Source: Guyanagaster necrorhizus
Lineage: Eukaryota > Basidiomycota > Agaricomycetes > Agaricales > Physalacriaceae
Assembly: GCF_019112545.1 (NCBI RefSeq)
Contig: NW_025064893.1
Location: forward strand, 1,166,878-1,230,877
Direction: 5' to 3'
Length of the DNA: 64,000 nucleotides
In this document: positions 24,284-36,494 of the stretch, piece by piece
How positions within the stretch are numbered: the stretch's first letter is position 1
Layout of the letters: each line of letters starts with the position of its first letter
Notes under the pieces: generated by a model
The model's database searches: none
The model's input: the letters and a program-made list of their open reading frames with translations, nothing else
Told to the model about the DNA's origin: nothing
Program-made: the position numbers and the translations under genes

Positions 24284-26560
24284 ATGTTCTCGTTGCGACG
24301 GAAAGCGACCAGACCAATTGAAACTCCCGGGATACGTATATCACCCTCCCTTCCCGAGCTAAACCCTCAGGGAATTCCATGGCCGGAAAACTTGGTCGAT
24401 ATCAACAGCATACGCGATGACCAACCACCGGAAAGCCAATCCCATACTGGAGCAGCGAAGACATCTTTCGGGAGAGAGGTCCATTCGCCAATACCCTTCC
24501 ATAAACCTTTCCGTTCACCAGGAAAACCAGCCGAAGGTGCACCCATTTCGTCGTTGTATATGCACCCGCCGCCCTCCGCATTCAAGACTTCTACAACGAA
24601 ATACAGCCAGCGTCGGGCCCGCCTGCCCCCCACTTTCAATTTAATGGTACGTCGATCGCTGTGTATTATTTACGTCAAAAAGGCATCTTAAATCCGGACA
24701 GGTTGTCGGAGCGCAAGGGACGGGGAAGACCTCACTTCTTCGTCTTCTTTTGGAAACGGCTGATATTTCTCCCACCGCCACTGTCGACCAACGTGCTGCG
24801 GTTGACCAGGTCCTGAGGGGCCCCCCCAAGGCTACTCAAAGCATCCATACTGCTTGTGTCGAGATATGCGAGTCGAGGTTCGACCGTGTGTTATTTTCGG
24901 TTATCGACACGCCTGGGTTGGATTTTGTCGAGGGGAAGGAGCTCAAGTTGGAGAGACAGGTTAGTGGGGTTTTGAAGTATGTGGATGCTCAGTATGCGGA
25001 TACAATGAGCGAGGTGCGTTTGCTCTTTTGTGATCACTAGCTCTGACTTTTAAGTGTCTGTTAGGAATCCAAAGTGATACGAAAAAACAAAGGAGATCAA
25101 CACGTCCACTTGTGAGTAATTAAAGCCTGCAGGGACTGGTGCGCTTGGCAAAGGGAATACGGCATCTTGACAGCATCTTCAAAACACTCATTGAGAAGAT
25201 ATAAATGGTTTTTATTGGGACTTGACACTCGTTTTACAGGGCTCAAATATTAACTACAGCCGTCAGAAAGTGTTTGTTCAAGCACGGCGAAAGCGTACCA
25301 GTCTCTGCAGTACAATTGATAAGCCTTTAGTTTATCTAACCTTTTATTAAAGATGCATTTACATGATTGATCCTTCTTCTCTCATGACCCCTGCTGCGCG
25401 ACGCGCGCAGCTGTCCCTGCCCACCAGAACGCGCTCAGAGGCGACCGTCTCCAAGTATAATCCCCCCGATCTTGTACCGGATACTTCCTCTGATGATTCT
25501 GACGACGACGAACAAGTTACTCTCACCATGTCCCCTGCCGAAATACGCGTCATTCGTCGTCTTTCCGCTCGTATCAATGTTCTTCCAGTCATCGCTCATG
25601 CGGACTCACTCACTGATGACAAGCTCGCAGCCGTGAAAGCGGCCATTCACACTGGCCTTGTGGATGCAGGTCTGGGATTTGGAGTGTTCTCACCTAAAGA
25701 CGAGCTAGAGACCCCAAAATCGAGGCGGGTCGTGCATACCAACATTCAGACCGAAGCGAACGGTACCAGCAACGGGCATGTCGCAACCGAGACTGGAGCG
25801 GAGGAAGAGGGTGAGCGGCAATCGCGCCCCATCATCAAGCTCCGCTCCACCCATCATTCCAGCAACCCACGAGCCTTGTCACGTTCGCGCTCTCGTCGTC
25901 GTGACTTGTCTGTTGCCGCTGTCGACCATCATCGACCCGTTTCCCCCGACCTTGAGGACCAAGATAGCGTTGCCAACGTCCGTTTTTCAGCAGCTGTCGT
26001 TGCCAAATCCACAGTTGATTTGGCTTCGCTCATGCCATTTGCTCTCATCGCACCGGAGTCGACGAAGAACAGGCATCGGAGCCAACTCTTGAACACGCTG
26101 TTGAACACCGCGCCTTCATCTCCTGTTACTTCTTCGGACGATGAGCATGCTCCGTCAATTGATACAACGGTTTCCTCTATTCCACAGACTCCCGCCTCTC
26201 TCTCTAGTACGCGCAATCCGACCTTTCTCCATGGACCCCCAGAGGATTTGAAAGGTGTATTCGTGAGGAGGTTCCGATGGGGAACTGTTGACGTTTTGGA
26301 TCCAAATCACTGTGATTTCGCCGCTCTGAGAACGGCCGTGCTGTGTACCCACTTGAACGTTCGTGTTTTACTCATTGCTGCTTGTCTGAGATCCCAAAAT
26401 TTAACAATTGCGGTCATAGGTTCTCAAGTCACATACGAAGGAGGTCTTGTATGAAAAGTACAGAACTGAAAAGCTTCTCGCTCGCAGGGCGACGCGTCAA
26501 ATTACAGACAGCGAGAGGGACAGGTTGCTGGAAGGTGCGTTTGTCCCTTTTGAAAGGTAA
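24284..26560 (+). CDS. Septin-like GTPase
   Basis: A Pro/Ser-rich N-terminal extension of about 120 residues precedes the G domain. The P-loop VVGAQGTGKTSLLRLLL is canonical, and the second motif is VIDTPGLDF, so both motifs that are degenerate in the neighbouring fusion are intact here. The fourth motif reads AHAD. HLCIYMIDP and LSARINVLPVIAHAD correspond to septin core strands. An insert of about 200 disordered residues separates them from the septin block RRFRWGTVDVLDPNHCDF. A Lys/Arg-rich C-terminal helix ends in PFER. The intron before CIYMIDP (about 25112-25350) is near 240 nt, several times the local norm. Septins form filaments at membranes and septa; whether this divergent member polymerises is unknown. 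Confidence 0.82.
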
Positions 26561-27125
26561 GGACGCGTGCTCATCTGATCATAGAGATAGGATTATGATC
26601 TCTCTTATTTACATTCGTTGCTTCATCTTTTTTTTCATCCATACCCATTTCTTCGGTTTTTTTCTTGTATAATAGTGAGCCAGTTCGGTTGGCTTCATAG
26701 GATTGCTTAGCATTGGATGGAAGGCTGGGCATTCGACATACCGTCATTGAATATTCCTACTTGTTCTCCTATGAAGTGTGGAAAGTAGCGGGAGTACTGA
26801 TCAATGCGAGCACACTCCAAGTGACAGAGCATAGCGGGGCATGGAAATAAATAGCTCAAACTCAGAGTATAAGCCGAAGTACATGCATAGATATTAAGGA
26901 TCGCGGGGAGAAAACTGGGGAAAATTTTATGTGGACAATAACAGTGAGGAACACTACAACTTTTAGCGAATCGAGAGTTTCGCATATGAAAACAGATGGG
27001 GAAAAGGTCTACATTACATATACTAAGAGGCACTACTTTTCTACCGAATGAGAGTGTTCACGAACATGCATTTGACATCTATCCTTAATTTTAGTACAAG
27101 TAGATGATAGATGATGGATCTGTAC
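26561..27125. other. Convergent intergenic region, no gene seen
   Basis: The region separates the 3' ends of the septin-like gene and ARO7. T-rich sequence follows the septin stop (26620-26670). Nothing further is recognised. Confidence 0.5.
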
Positions 27126-28245
27126 CTAATCAAGGAACTGGTATGATGGAGTGATACCCTTCTTGACCAACATGTCGATCTCTGCATCTGATAGCCCAAC
27201 TAAGCGTTGCAGAAGATAATCTACCTGGGAAAAATAAGAACCGGGTATATTCCATAAATAACAAACATATTTACCTCGACCTCCTTCGTCAGTGGGATGA
27301 TAAAACTCTCGTAAAGTTCTACCACACCAGCCACGTCAATTTTGGATGCCCCACTCACAGGTCCATTAGGCAATTGAGTACCATCGGAGGCAAAGTCCTG
27401 AGCGTACGTCTCTGCCTTTTTCTGCAGCCGTATCAGCAACTTGCGCTCGACTTCTGGCTTTGTTATGAGAGCCTCTAGTGCCGAACGGTTGGGTTTCAGG
27501 ATGTGCGGGATGAAAGCAGCGGGGTCTTGCAAAAACTTGGATTCGGAGACGAATTTGCCTAGTCGGAAGCGTTAGGACGGAAGGTGGCTGCTAGCATAGA
27601 GCGGTACCGTAGTGAACCCTTTTACTGATTGCTTGCAAAACTTCAATATCGATTGTCGCAGCACTCCCATAATTGCCGTCATCTTCATACTCTTCGTCTC
27701 CGACGATTCCCTTGGCCCGTTTTGTAGCCGCGAGGAGCAGGGTGGCGTGTCGAGTTATCCGGGGGACGATAGTGCGCGTGTAGAATGAAAGAATGGATGG
27801 ATTTACGTTGATTTTATTCGGGTATAAGATTTGTGGGAAGGATAGGGGTGGTATAATGGGTTCTGGCAGGTCGCTTGAGAAGGGGTATTCGTCTGGGCTA
27901 AAGGGAAAAATAGGTGTATGGAATTATGAGAGTAAGGGGATACCCACCTAGTATATCTTCTTGCTTTTGCTGATAGATTGATGATCAGCGACTTTGGAGC
28001 CATTTTTAATAACACAAGTGCTCACCATGGAATGTCTCGGTCTCCTTGAGGAACCACTCTAGCCAACTGCCAGTGAATCCGATACCTTGCAGTTCCTTGA
28101 ACGCATTGCGCTCGTACATACGTGCATTGTGGACAAACTGGGCGCGCTCGATAAGGGAGAAGATGATGGTATCCTCAAGCCTGACCAGGACCGAACGAAT
28201 GCGGTCCAACGACAATGGGTTGCCGATGGTAAGGTTTGACTGCAT
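27126..28245 (-). CDS. ARO7: Chorismate mutase (AroQ, fungal type)
   Basis: The enzyme converts chorismate to prephenate for phenylalanine and tyrosine synthesis in the cytosol. Conserved parts seen are [25 protein letters not shown] at the N-terminus (shown here in two blocks: [13 protein letters not shown] and FSLIERAQF), then [55 protein letters not shown] and [18 protein letters not shown]. It resembles yeast Aro7 in layout, with a C-terminal extension ending PSYQFLD. By eye, the position of yeast regulatory Thr226 is Asp here (SKIDVAG), which might alter allosteric control. Introns interrupt the gene near 27235, 27560, 27900 and 27965. An upstream in-frame Met at 28272 is possible, but the sequence between looks like an intron end. 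Confidence 0.93.
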
Positions 28246-29294
28246 TTTCGTGGAACTGCAAAGGTCAGACAACGGGTTGACCTTGGGAGAATAGCAACTT
28301 ACGGTTCGAAATAGCGAAGTCGAAGCGGTCTTGTACTCCAGTAATCCAGGGTAGGCGCGAGTTGGCAGGCAATCAGTTGATGAACCCGTTTGTTCAGTAA
28401 GCGTTACTGAGAAGGTTGGGAATGGGGTTTCGGCCGCGACCGTCTCCGATCTTATTTAAGGCCACGAGCGGAAATCGAAGTTAGAAAGTGCTGATAGCAC
28501 CAATAACCAGACGTATACAGTAATTAGCCCTAGCACCCGCTGCCAAGTACTAACTTTGCCTCTCGCGACAGGACTCTGGCCGACCTTTGAATACTAAGTC
28601 GGAGTCTGCAGTGGACTTGAAACGCTCAGCCGCGGTAACTTCATTTATTAGAAGGAATTTATATTCTGACTGTCCTTGAGAAGGAAACCAATTAACCAGA
28701 GTCCGTACTACATGCGTCTGCCTAATTCACTACGTTTCGATACCGAATGAACGTTGCACCTCACTGTTGATGCTACTGCTGAGAAGCCGTACGTGGCGGA
28801 GACGTAACCGTATCGTCGTGAGCTGCATTGTAGCCATTTTCGAGTACGAGGTACTGGCGAAGATCGAAAACTTTCCTCGCTTTTCTTTCAAATGACCACT
28901 GCTTATAATTCGTTCATTTGACTAAGAATCGTATATATGGTCTTGGGATGGACATCATTCATTACAAAGTCGCGGTACCAGCTCAACATTTCTTCTATGG
29001 GCGGTGACATTTGGCACAAGAAACTAGTCTCAAGTACATCATTGAACTGGCCTGCCAAGGAAGTTATGCTGAACGTAACTGTAAGAGTGAAAATTTAGAT
29101 TACATTGTCCAAATCGGTTCTTGCGCGTTCTCCGAGCTGAGGGCTCGGTCCGACTTCCAATGTTTGGCTATATGTCCCGGTAGCCTCAGGCTCCTGTTAA
29201 CTGCCATTGACAAATCGATTAGTACCTCTGTATCTTCTTCGCGTGATTTGCCACCAAAAATCGCCCTTTCCCCCAGATTTATCTCTCTACAAAC
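28246..29294. other. Divergent intergenic region, no gene seen
   Basis: This is a 1-kb region between ARO7 and the coiled-coil gene. A TA-rich stretch lies near 28930-28945. No convincing coding sequence is seen on either strand. Confidence 0.5.
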
Positions 29295-30089
29295 ATGATA
29301 AGGCGTTCCCAAACTGTACGGAACCAGCCACGCCCATCTCTAGCCTTAATATCCGATGATCTTGGCACTCTCAGAGAAGGTGACGAGTCGAATGAGGACA
29401 TTCTCCGGAAGCAACTGATTGAGAAAGACAGAGAGTGTGATCGCGTTTGTCGCCTCTTTCCTAATCGTTCAATATGTCTGCTTACTTATTTTCCAGCTAC
29501 AGACCCAAGTTCAGCAACTCCAGGCTCAGCTTGCTCAAAGGCCATCGTTAGAAACAGTACAGGAGCTGAAAAAAGATCACAAGAACTTGGAACTCCTTCT
29601 TCAGGGGACACAGAGGGAAAATGAGCGTTGCATGGCCGATATTGAGAGGTCAGTTCGCACACAAGATGGATCGTTCTTGCTCACTCAGCTTCCAGAGGGA
29701 AGACGCGTGAAAAAATGCTAGAACGCGAATTAGCTCGGCTGGCGGGAGACAATTGGCAGGTGAGGGGTCCCGCTTTTTTATAACAGTATAACCATGCCCC
29801 ATGGCTCATCTTTCTGCAGTCATCATTAGACATCACGCCGAGTCCAGCAACATTCCAGCCGCGTGCCACTCTTCACGGACATCGACATTCACCTGCTCCT
29901 GCCGCGTCCGACGCCAGTGGTGACACAGACAATGCGGCATTGTTAGCGCGCCTTGATCAGATTCGTTTGACCGTTCTGGGAATGGAGCAGAGGGCGTTGC
30001 TGAGGGAGGAGAAGCTCAACAAGAATATCGAAATAGCAGAAGCAGAAGCTCGGAAGTACGAAGATATATCCAAGTCCTTGTCTGTGTAA
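29295..30089 (+). CDS. Coiled-coil protein of unknown function
   Basis: Four exons give about 210 residues. The basic start MIRRSQTVRNQPRPSL is followed by a long heptad-like region rich in Leu, Glu, Gln and Lys (DRLQTQVQQLQAQLAQRP, then LKKDHKNLELLLQGTQREN, then REKMLERELARLAGDNW). A Pro/His/Ala-rich linker follows, then a final helix (LTVLGMEQRALLREEKLNK, EAEARKYEDISKSLSV). Introns are at about 29449-29495, 29649-29698 and 29760-29818. The family is not recognised. The layout suggests an oligomeric scaffold or tether, which is inference from the coiled coil only. Confidence 0.7.
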
Positions 30090-30572
30090 TAAGGTCTGTT
30101 GCTTACGATTCATCAACGATACTACACGATACCTGTTACACTATCATTTTAGGCCATGAACTATTTGTATTATAGCACCCGCAACGTTGGATTTAACGAC
30201 AATCTGTATTTAAGAGACCGTATACTATCTTTGTTCGAGTGACTGAAGGGCAGTAAGATCAAGTTTCTGGCATTTCCTGGCTCGTCGTGGCTATTGAAAG
30301 CTCTTGGGTGCGTTTCAAACATTTTCAAATTATCGTTCGTCTGATTCTGATTGAAAAGCAAATACCAGGACCTCAATTATGACAATCCTATGAGTCACCC
30401 GATGAATTGCTTGAGCCCTTGGGTAATGTCTTCGGTAGAATCCTTTATTGGGGTCCTTTTGGTGGTGCTGCTCCGATAGCACCGACGTGGGAACTGTATG
30501 ACCTCAGTTTGCCCCGGGGGATTCCATTCTCGCTATATAATCCTGGAATACTTCTCCTCTTCATTTCTCACC

Positions 30573-31684
<1,112 letters not shown>

Positions 31685-31805
31685 GCTGAATGAAGTGTAA
31701 ACGTAACTTCTGAGTTGTAATTGTATTTAGCATGCGCCGAGAACAAATCTGATCATAATTGATGACGCGTTGAACCCTTACCTAACTTGATATAATACGA
31801 CCATC

Positions 31806-32565
31806 ATGGGCATGGAATTGCCTTCGCCAGACAGCCCTAGGGAGCAAGTCCGTGTCTTGATGGCCCGGAAATCTGACATTCAGGCAGAACTAGAGACTCA
31901 TCTGTCTATTCTAAAAGCAAACTCCTCGACGATGCATTCTCCATTGGTTGACCCAGACGGGTTCCCTCGAGCCGACATTGACATATACGCGGTACGGGGT
32001 GCGCGGATACGGGTCATAGAGCTGCGGAATGATCTAGAGGCATTGATGAACGAGATTGGGAAGAAGCTGGAAAGCGTGTATGACCCGAGCCTGGCCCCGC
32101 CTGCAGTTCAGGAATCGGACTCGCCTGCTGACACTCCTTTTGCAAGAGTTGACGGTGTGGCACCAGGAAGTCCGGCAGCGGATGCGGTGCGCAAGCCCTC
32201 TGAGTTTCTGTTGTACTATGTCTTGTTAATTGATGTGCTCTTCCAGGGTTTGAAACGTGAAGATCTCATCGTGAAATTTGGTTCATTAACGAGTCCATCA
32301 TCCCTACAAGCTGTGGCGGAAGCCGTGGGGGCCAATGAAAACGTCGGCTTGCATTTTAATTTTACTGTTACGTTTTCTGATGTCCATATAGCAGAGTATC
32401 TCAATCAAAGTGCTGAGAGACAATCGACCAGCTTTCTTAAGTCTAACGCCGAGAAAAGGTTGGGGTGGACGTGGGATGCTCGGGTATGCGGTCATGCTAT
32501 CTTTATGTTTCTGAGATGATGACTGTTCCCTCAGTTGCCACATCGTGCCATACACGACGTCATGA
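31806..32565 (+). CDS. NAS2: 26S proteasome assembly chaperone (PSMD9/Nas2)
   Basis: The protein helps assemble the base of the 19S regulatory particle. The N-terminal helical part (REQVRVLMARKSDIQAEL, LVDPDGFPRADIDIYAVR) and the PDZ domain (PFARVDGVAPGSPAADAG, LKREDLIVKFGSL) are clear. The last two introns must be removed to give ISIKVLRDNRPAFLSLTP, RKGWGGRGMLGCHIVPY and the stop at 32563. Without splicing the frame continues into unrelated residues. The length of about 210 residues suits the family. Confidence 0.9.
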
Positions 32566-32850
32566 TATCATTCAAGTCGTTCAGTAGTGATTGTACCATC
32601 AGCATATCAAATAAAAACCAAGTCGATCCACGAAGTTGCATCATAGCGGACTGACAGTTACATGAACTACGGAAAGGTTCGCATACTGGACTCGGTCGAC
32701 TCGGATTTACAAATAGGTAAGTGTTCTTTTGTCTTAATGGGTACATCAGGACTCATGGACAGGACACAAACAGGAAGGTTCATTCAATCGGCGATACTAA
32801 TACATAATAACTTGAAGCTCTCATAGTTGTTAACAATCCTTCCGTTGGAA

Positions 32851-33287
32851 TTAGTCCATGCACTGACTTCCCTTGCATTCTCCGGCCTCGCAAACGCAGC
32901 TACAGTATCTAATCGTCAGCGTGAAGTTGTCGTGCCTCGCATAAAAGGGTACATACGCCGTGTTGCAGGTACTATTGACTTCAGAGCATTGGCATTGACC
33001 GGTCTCGCTTGAAGAACAACTGTTTCGACGGGAAAAAATTCGTTGGTATGCATTCGGAAAATGTAGAGCATATCATACTCACGCGTTGCAGGCACATTGA
33101 GTGCAGGTGCAGCTAAGATCCAATAAGCATGCAGTTCGTGCATTGATAAACAAAATTTGGATGCTTACGCGGAACAGCTACACGCAGCGGCTGCGCAAGC
33201 CTGAGTGACTGGAACTTGGGTGATCTACGTAACAGTGGTGAGAACAAGTAAAAGATGTAGATGGACTCCAGTACGCACGGCGTACAT
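32851..33287 (-). CDS. Metallothionein-like cysteine-rich protein (five exons)
   Basis: Five exons, 33279-33287, 33169-33200, 33083-33112, 32957-33019 and 32851-32908, join in frame to 63 residues with 16 cysteines. Every intron begins GT and ends AG: gtgcgt, gtaagc, gtgagt and gtatgt donors, 48-78 nt long. Six Cys-x-Cys pairs occur (CSC, CTC, CAC, CQC, CSC, CVC), and no Trp, Phe, Leu or His is present, as in metallothioneins, which bind Cu, Zn or Cd in the cytosol. Exons 2 to 4 each end in GC and break in phase 2, suggesting growth by exon duplication. A TATA-like ATATATAAG lies at 33384-33392, about 100 bp upstream of the ATG. The first exon has only three codons (MYA), so the true start is the least certain part. 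Confidence 0.78.
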
Positions 33288-33383
33288 GATTATTGTAGTT
33301 GATGGCTGGCTTGGAGGACTCGGAGTTCTGATGGTTAATGTTGGTGGTACTGAAATTCTGAGAAGACTTGCGAATCGAGGGCC

Positions 33384-33608
33384 CTTATATATGATTTTTG
33401 GGACAATAGTCAGCAATATATCCACTAAATCGCGCGGGTCATGACTGCATCCATAAAATCGCGCGGTTACCAATCAAGTGACGCGCGCTGACTCGAGCCT
33501 CTTGGTATTACTAATACAGCAGTTCAATAAATCGCGCATGTCGCTGTATTCACAAAAAGCGCACATGTTCGAGTCACTACGTGAGTCATTCAGTCAGGAA
33601 AGTGACTC
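33384..33608 (-). promoter_or_regulatory. Promoter array upstream of the metallothionein-like gene
   Basis: Reading on the gene's strand, a TATA-like box at 33384-33392 is preceded by repeated CGCGATTT-type motifs (AAATCGCG on the + strand at 33427, 33457 and 33530). A GC-rich GACGCGCGC at 33480 and four TGACTC/GAGTCA sites (33489, 33571, 33583, 33603) are also present. TGACTC is the core bound by Gcn4/AP-1 type bZIP proteins. The array lies in what would otherwise be a convergent intergenic region. A role in metal or stress response is inferred. Confidence 0.5.
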
Positions 33609-33696
33609 CGATTTTTGAGATCAACGCCAATTGGTCCAGAGGAATTTGTGAGGGATCACACTTTACCTTCAGAGCACAATGAATAAAGATGAGACA

Positions 33697-35855
33697 TTAC
33701 ATTTTCGCTCTAGACTTTGTTGTATCCAACCCAAATACAATTGCAGCATTTCCAGCCTCCCTTTCAGCGGTCGCGGCACCCTGGATGATCCGAACATCCC
33801 GTATGGCCGTCAACAATCCGCCTTCCGATACCCATCTCTTGAACACCTCTGAGTCCGTCTGCGCTTCATCCTGCTTTGTTTTATGTGACCATATTGCATG
33901 TTCCAGAAGGAACAGACTCGACGCTACGTTACCAAGCAGTATCAAAGCGTGCCTAGGCAGGAGAGGCGGTATTGGGGGCCTGTACGCCGATGATGCACAA
34001 TCTACAGACTGCCTCAGCGTATCCAAGGCGTCGAGTATACGTACTCTGAGATCATCTGGGCAAGAAGCCATCACTGACTGCGCCCACTATTGAATGCTAA
34101 GAAATTCTGCTTGTGTACAGGTCTTTTGAGACTTACCGTTGTGAACGCTACGAGCACTAAAGGGTCTCTGACTGCTCGTACCACATCCAGGGACAGTACT
34201 GTCGCGGTTCCCTCCCATATCCTATAAGTAAATCAGCAAAATACGAATGTTGTCGGCATGATGTAACTTGCTTTTCCACCAGGCCGTCTCTGATAAGCCT
34301 CCCTATCTGATTCTCTTCCATATAGCCCGCACCACCAAGAGCGGCCATGGCTTCTTCCATTGCGCCACATGCCCTTTCCGCATTGAAGGCCTTTACCATC
34401 GGTGTCAGCATCCTCAGCATCCTCTCTTCTTCCGGCGTAGCCAATTGGCATTCGGCTTTACCCATCAGTCGTATAACGCCAAAAGTCAGATGCACGAGGG
34501 CTCTGTACGTTAAGCTGATGGTCACAATCTGCGCTACATGCAACGGCGTTTCTCGCAACAGCCGTGTCCCACTTTGAATTCGACGTACGTCCGCGTATGA
34601 CGTAGCGATAGCGAGGCACCGCCGCAGACCACCGAGAGATGCTACGGCAGACCATACACGGGTGATGTTTAGGACGGGAGTAATACTTTTGACGCCTTGG
34701 TTCAATTCACCGACGAGATACGCCTCTGAACCTTCAAGCAAGAGCTCGGCAGTGGGTAAGACGTGAGTGCCAATCTTTTCCTTCAAACGGTGCAAGTATA
34801 TCTTATTACTGACTGCATCGGGACGGGGATTGGAAGGGCGATGGAGCAAGGGCACGCGAAAGGGAACGATAAACAGAGAAAGGCCTCGCGAACCATCTTC
34901 AGGTTTGCCTGTTCTCGCAAGTGCTAGGGCAACGTCGCTTTCCGTAGCACTAGAGAACCACTTGAAGCCGTTCAGGGAGTATTGTAACCCAAGTGTGTGC
35001 TCAGTGCTTGTAAAAGATGCTACGGTTTCTGTTTGAGAGACGTCTGAGCCTCCTGCTCGCTGAGAATACCGCCACTACATTAATCCGCAAGAGGGAAATA
35101 GATCAAATTCGGACTTACCTCGGTCATCCATTGACCGGATACATATGCCAAAGAAGGGTCCCGATTGATGAGCCGGGGAAACACATGTTTCTTCATACCC
35201 TCCGTACCCACTAGCTCAATGACTCTAGCAGCACCATCGGTCATGCTCAGTGGGCAAAAAACCTTTCCAATCATTAATCATGTTCGGTGCCAGAGTTGTG
35301 TCAGAAAGAATACCATATGTCCATCTCCGACCATAAGCGTGGCTTTTGCAAAGCCATAAATCCGACTGCATTCGCCATATGTGCGTTCATAAAAGATGCC
35401 AGGAAACCCTTCGCGCTGGGCGATGGCTTTGAGTTCGCGGAATCCCTCGCTGGTTTGAAGTTCGTTGATGTGGCGACCCCATTGATCATATTGGATGAGC
35501 TGGGGGTTGGATACACGAGGACCACAGGCTCTTATATCTACAAAATCAAAATCCTGTAGTATCGCACAAAAGACATCAATAAGTCAACGCACTGGTAACC
35601 ACTTCATCCCCGAAGCGAACAAGGTCAGGCAGAATATCTTTCAGCACACTGAACACCCATGAGCGACGATGACACTAGAAGTTGCTCAAAACTGGTCCTC
35701 ACTCTGCGGGAAGAATCCTCTTGAGAAGAAACGGCAATACCGGGTCCGTGGTGAAAGCATTTCCTTCAATAAAGGGAGACTGAAAGATAGTGAGCTACGG
35801 CCAAGTCAACCCCAGAAAGCTCACAGACCTGCTGGAATCCTTCTTCGACACGCAT
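33697..35855 (-). CDS. Acyl-CoA dehydrogenase, AidB/ACDH-11-like
   Basis: The protein is a FAD-dependent dehydrogenase of the acyl-CoA dehydrogenase superfamily, probably acting on fatty acyl-CoA. Exons in order give MRVEEGFQQVCELSG, FTTDPVLPFLLKRILP, LIQYDQWGRHINELQTSEG, then FYERTYGECSRIYGFAKATL, then VFCPLSMTDGAARVIE. After these come QWMTERAGGSDVSQTETVAS (FAD contact), NGFKWFSSATESDVALALAR, the LNITRVWSAVASLGGLRR block, ALGGAGYMEENQIGRLIRD, IWEGTATVLSLDVVRAV and a C-terminal helical domain to RAKM. The last domains are characteristic of AidB-like members. At least nine introns are present. The start is tentative but gives a sensible first exon. A 1.1-kb gap to NAS2 holds the metallothionein-like gene. 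Confidence 0.88.
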
Positions 35856-36126
35856 AATACAACACCGGTAATGAACCAAAAGCCAAAAGAGACGGGCCGT
35901 TCTTATGTCTTTCCATGGTCATGGGCTCTGTCCAAATCGAAGAGGAAAGGGGCCGAGGAAGATCCCACTTAAATAAACTGTAGTCACATTTGGATTACAC
36001 GACCGACGAGTTGACTACAATTCCATTGCACTGCATACTTTTGCAGCATTCATGTATCAGTACCGTCATAGAATGATGTACCATTACACACCTAATGCTG
36101 TTATCTTCTACCTACATATACAAGAA

Positions 36127-36494
36127 ATGTGCGTGCACTACTCCTTTTCCACCATTGTTAGTATTGTCCTATCCCTGCATTCGCTATCAATCACGGCTCA
36201 GAACGAGTCCTCGCGATTGCCAAACGATCTGTAAGATGATGCCCTCCTCCTGGTAATTACCTATTGGCTGCGTTACAAGATCGGACGTTGTCGCTCCACT
36301 TTCGGGAAACTCTACCTTGCATCTGCTTTCAATTATATTTCAGAATGACCTATCTAGTATAACAAACAATGAAGAACTCACCCTATAAGCTGAAGCCCTC
36401 TTCCTGGTACTCAGTGGCCTTTCTGTATGCCCAGACATATTCACTTGTTGATTTTTCAAAAGAGTCTTCACCAGAGGATAAAGGCTTGTCTTAG
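36127..36494 (+). CDS. Candidate small secreted protein (three exons)
   Basis: Exons 36127-36230, 36280-36356 and 36415-36494 join in frame to 86 residues. The start (MCVHYSFSTIVSIVLSLHSL) looks like a signal peptide with a likely cut near SITA-QNESS. The tail reads LVDFSKESSPEDKGLS. A diverged copy of that tail with the frame preserved (IDFSKGSSPEDKGLP) lies on the - strand at about 12120-12180, where it overlaps the end of the GPCR-like gene, so this is the edge of the inverted duplication. No family is recognised. The preserved frame supports coding, but the gene could be a relic. Confidence 0.4.

Noticed and set aside
30100..30572. TPP riboswitch upstream of THI4
   Set aside because: No CTGAGA plus GAACCTGAT-type aptamer core could be found in the upstream region or introns.
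33205..33444. 79-codon ORF on the + strand
   Set aside because: It has no family signal and lies opposite the metallothionein-like gene and its promoter, so it is a chance frame.
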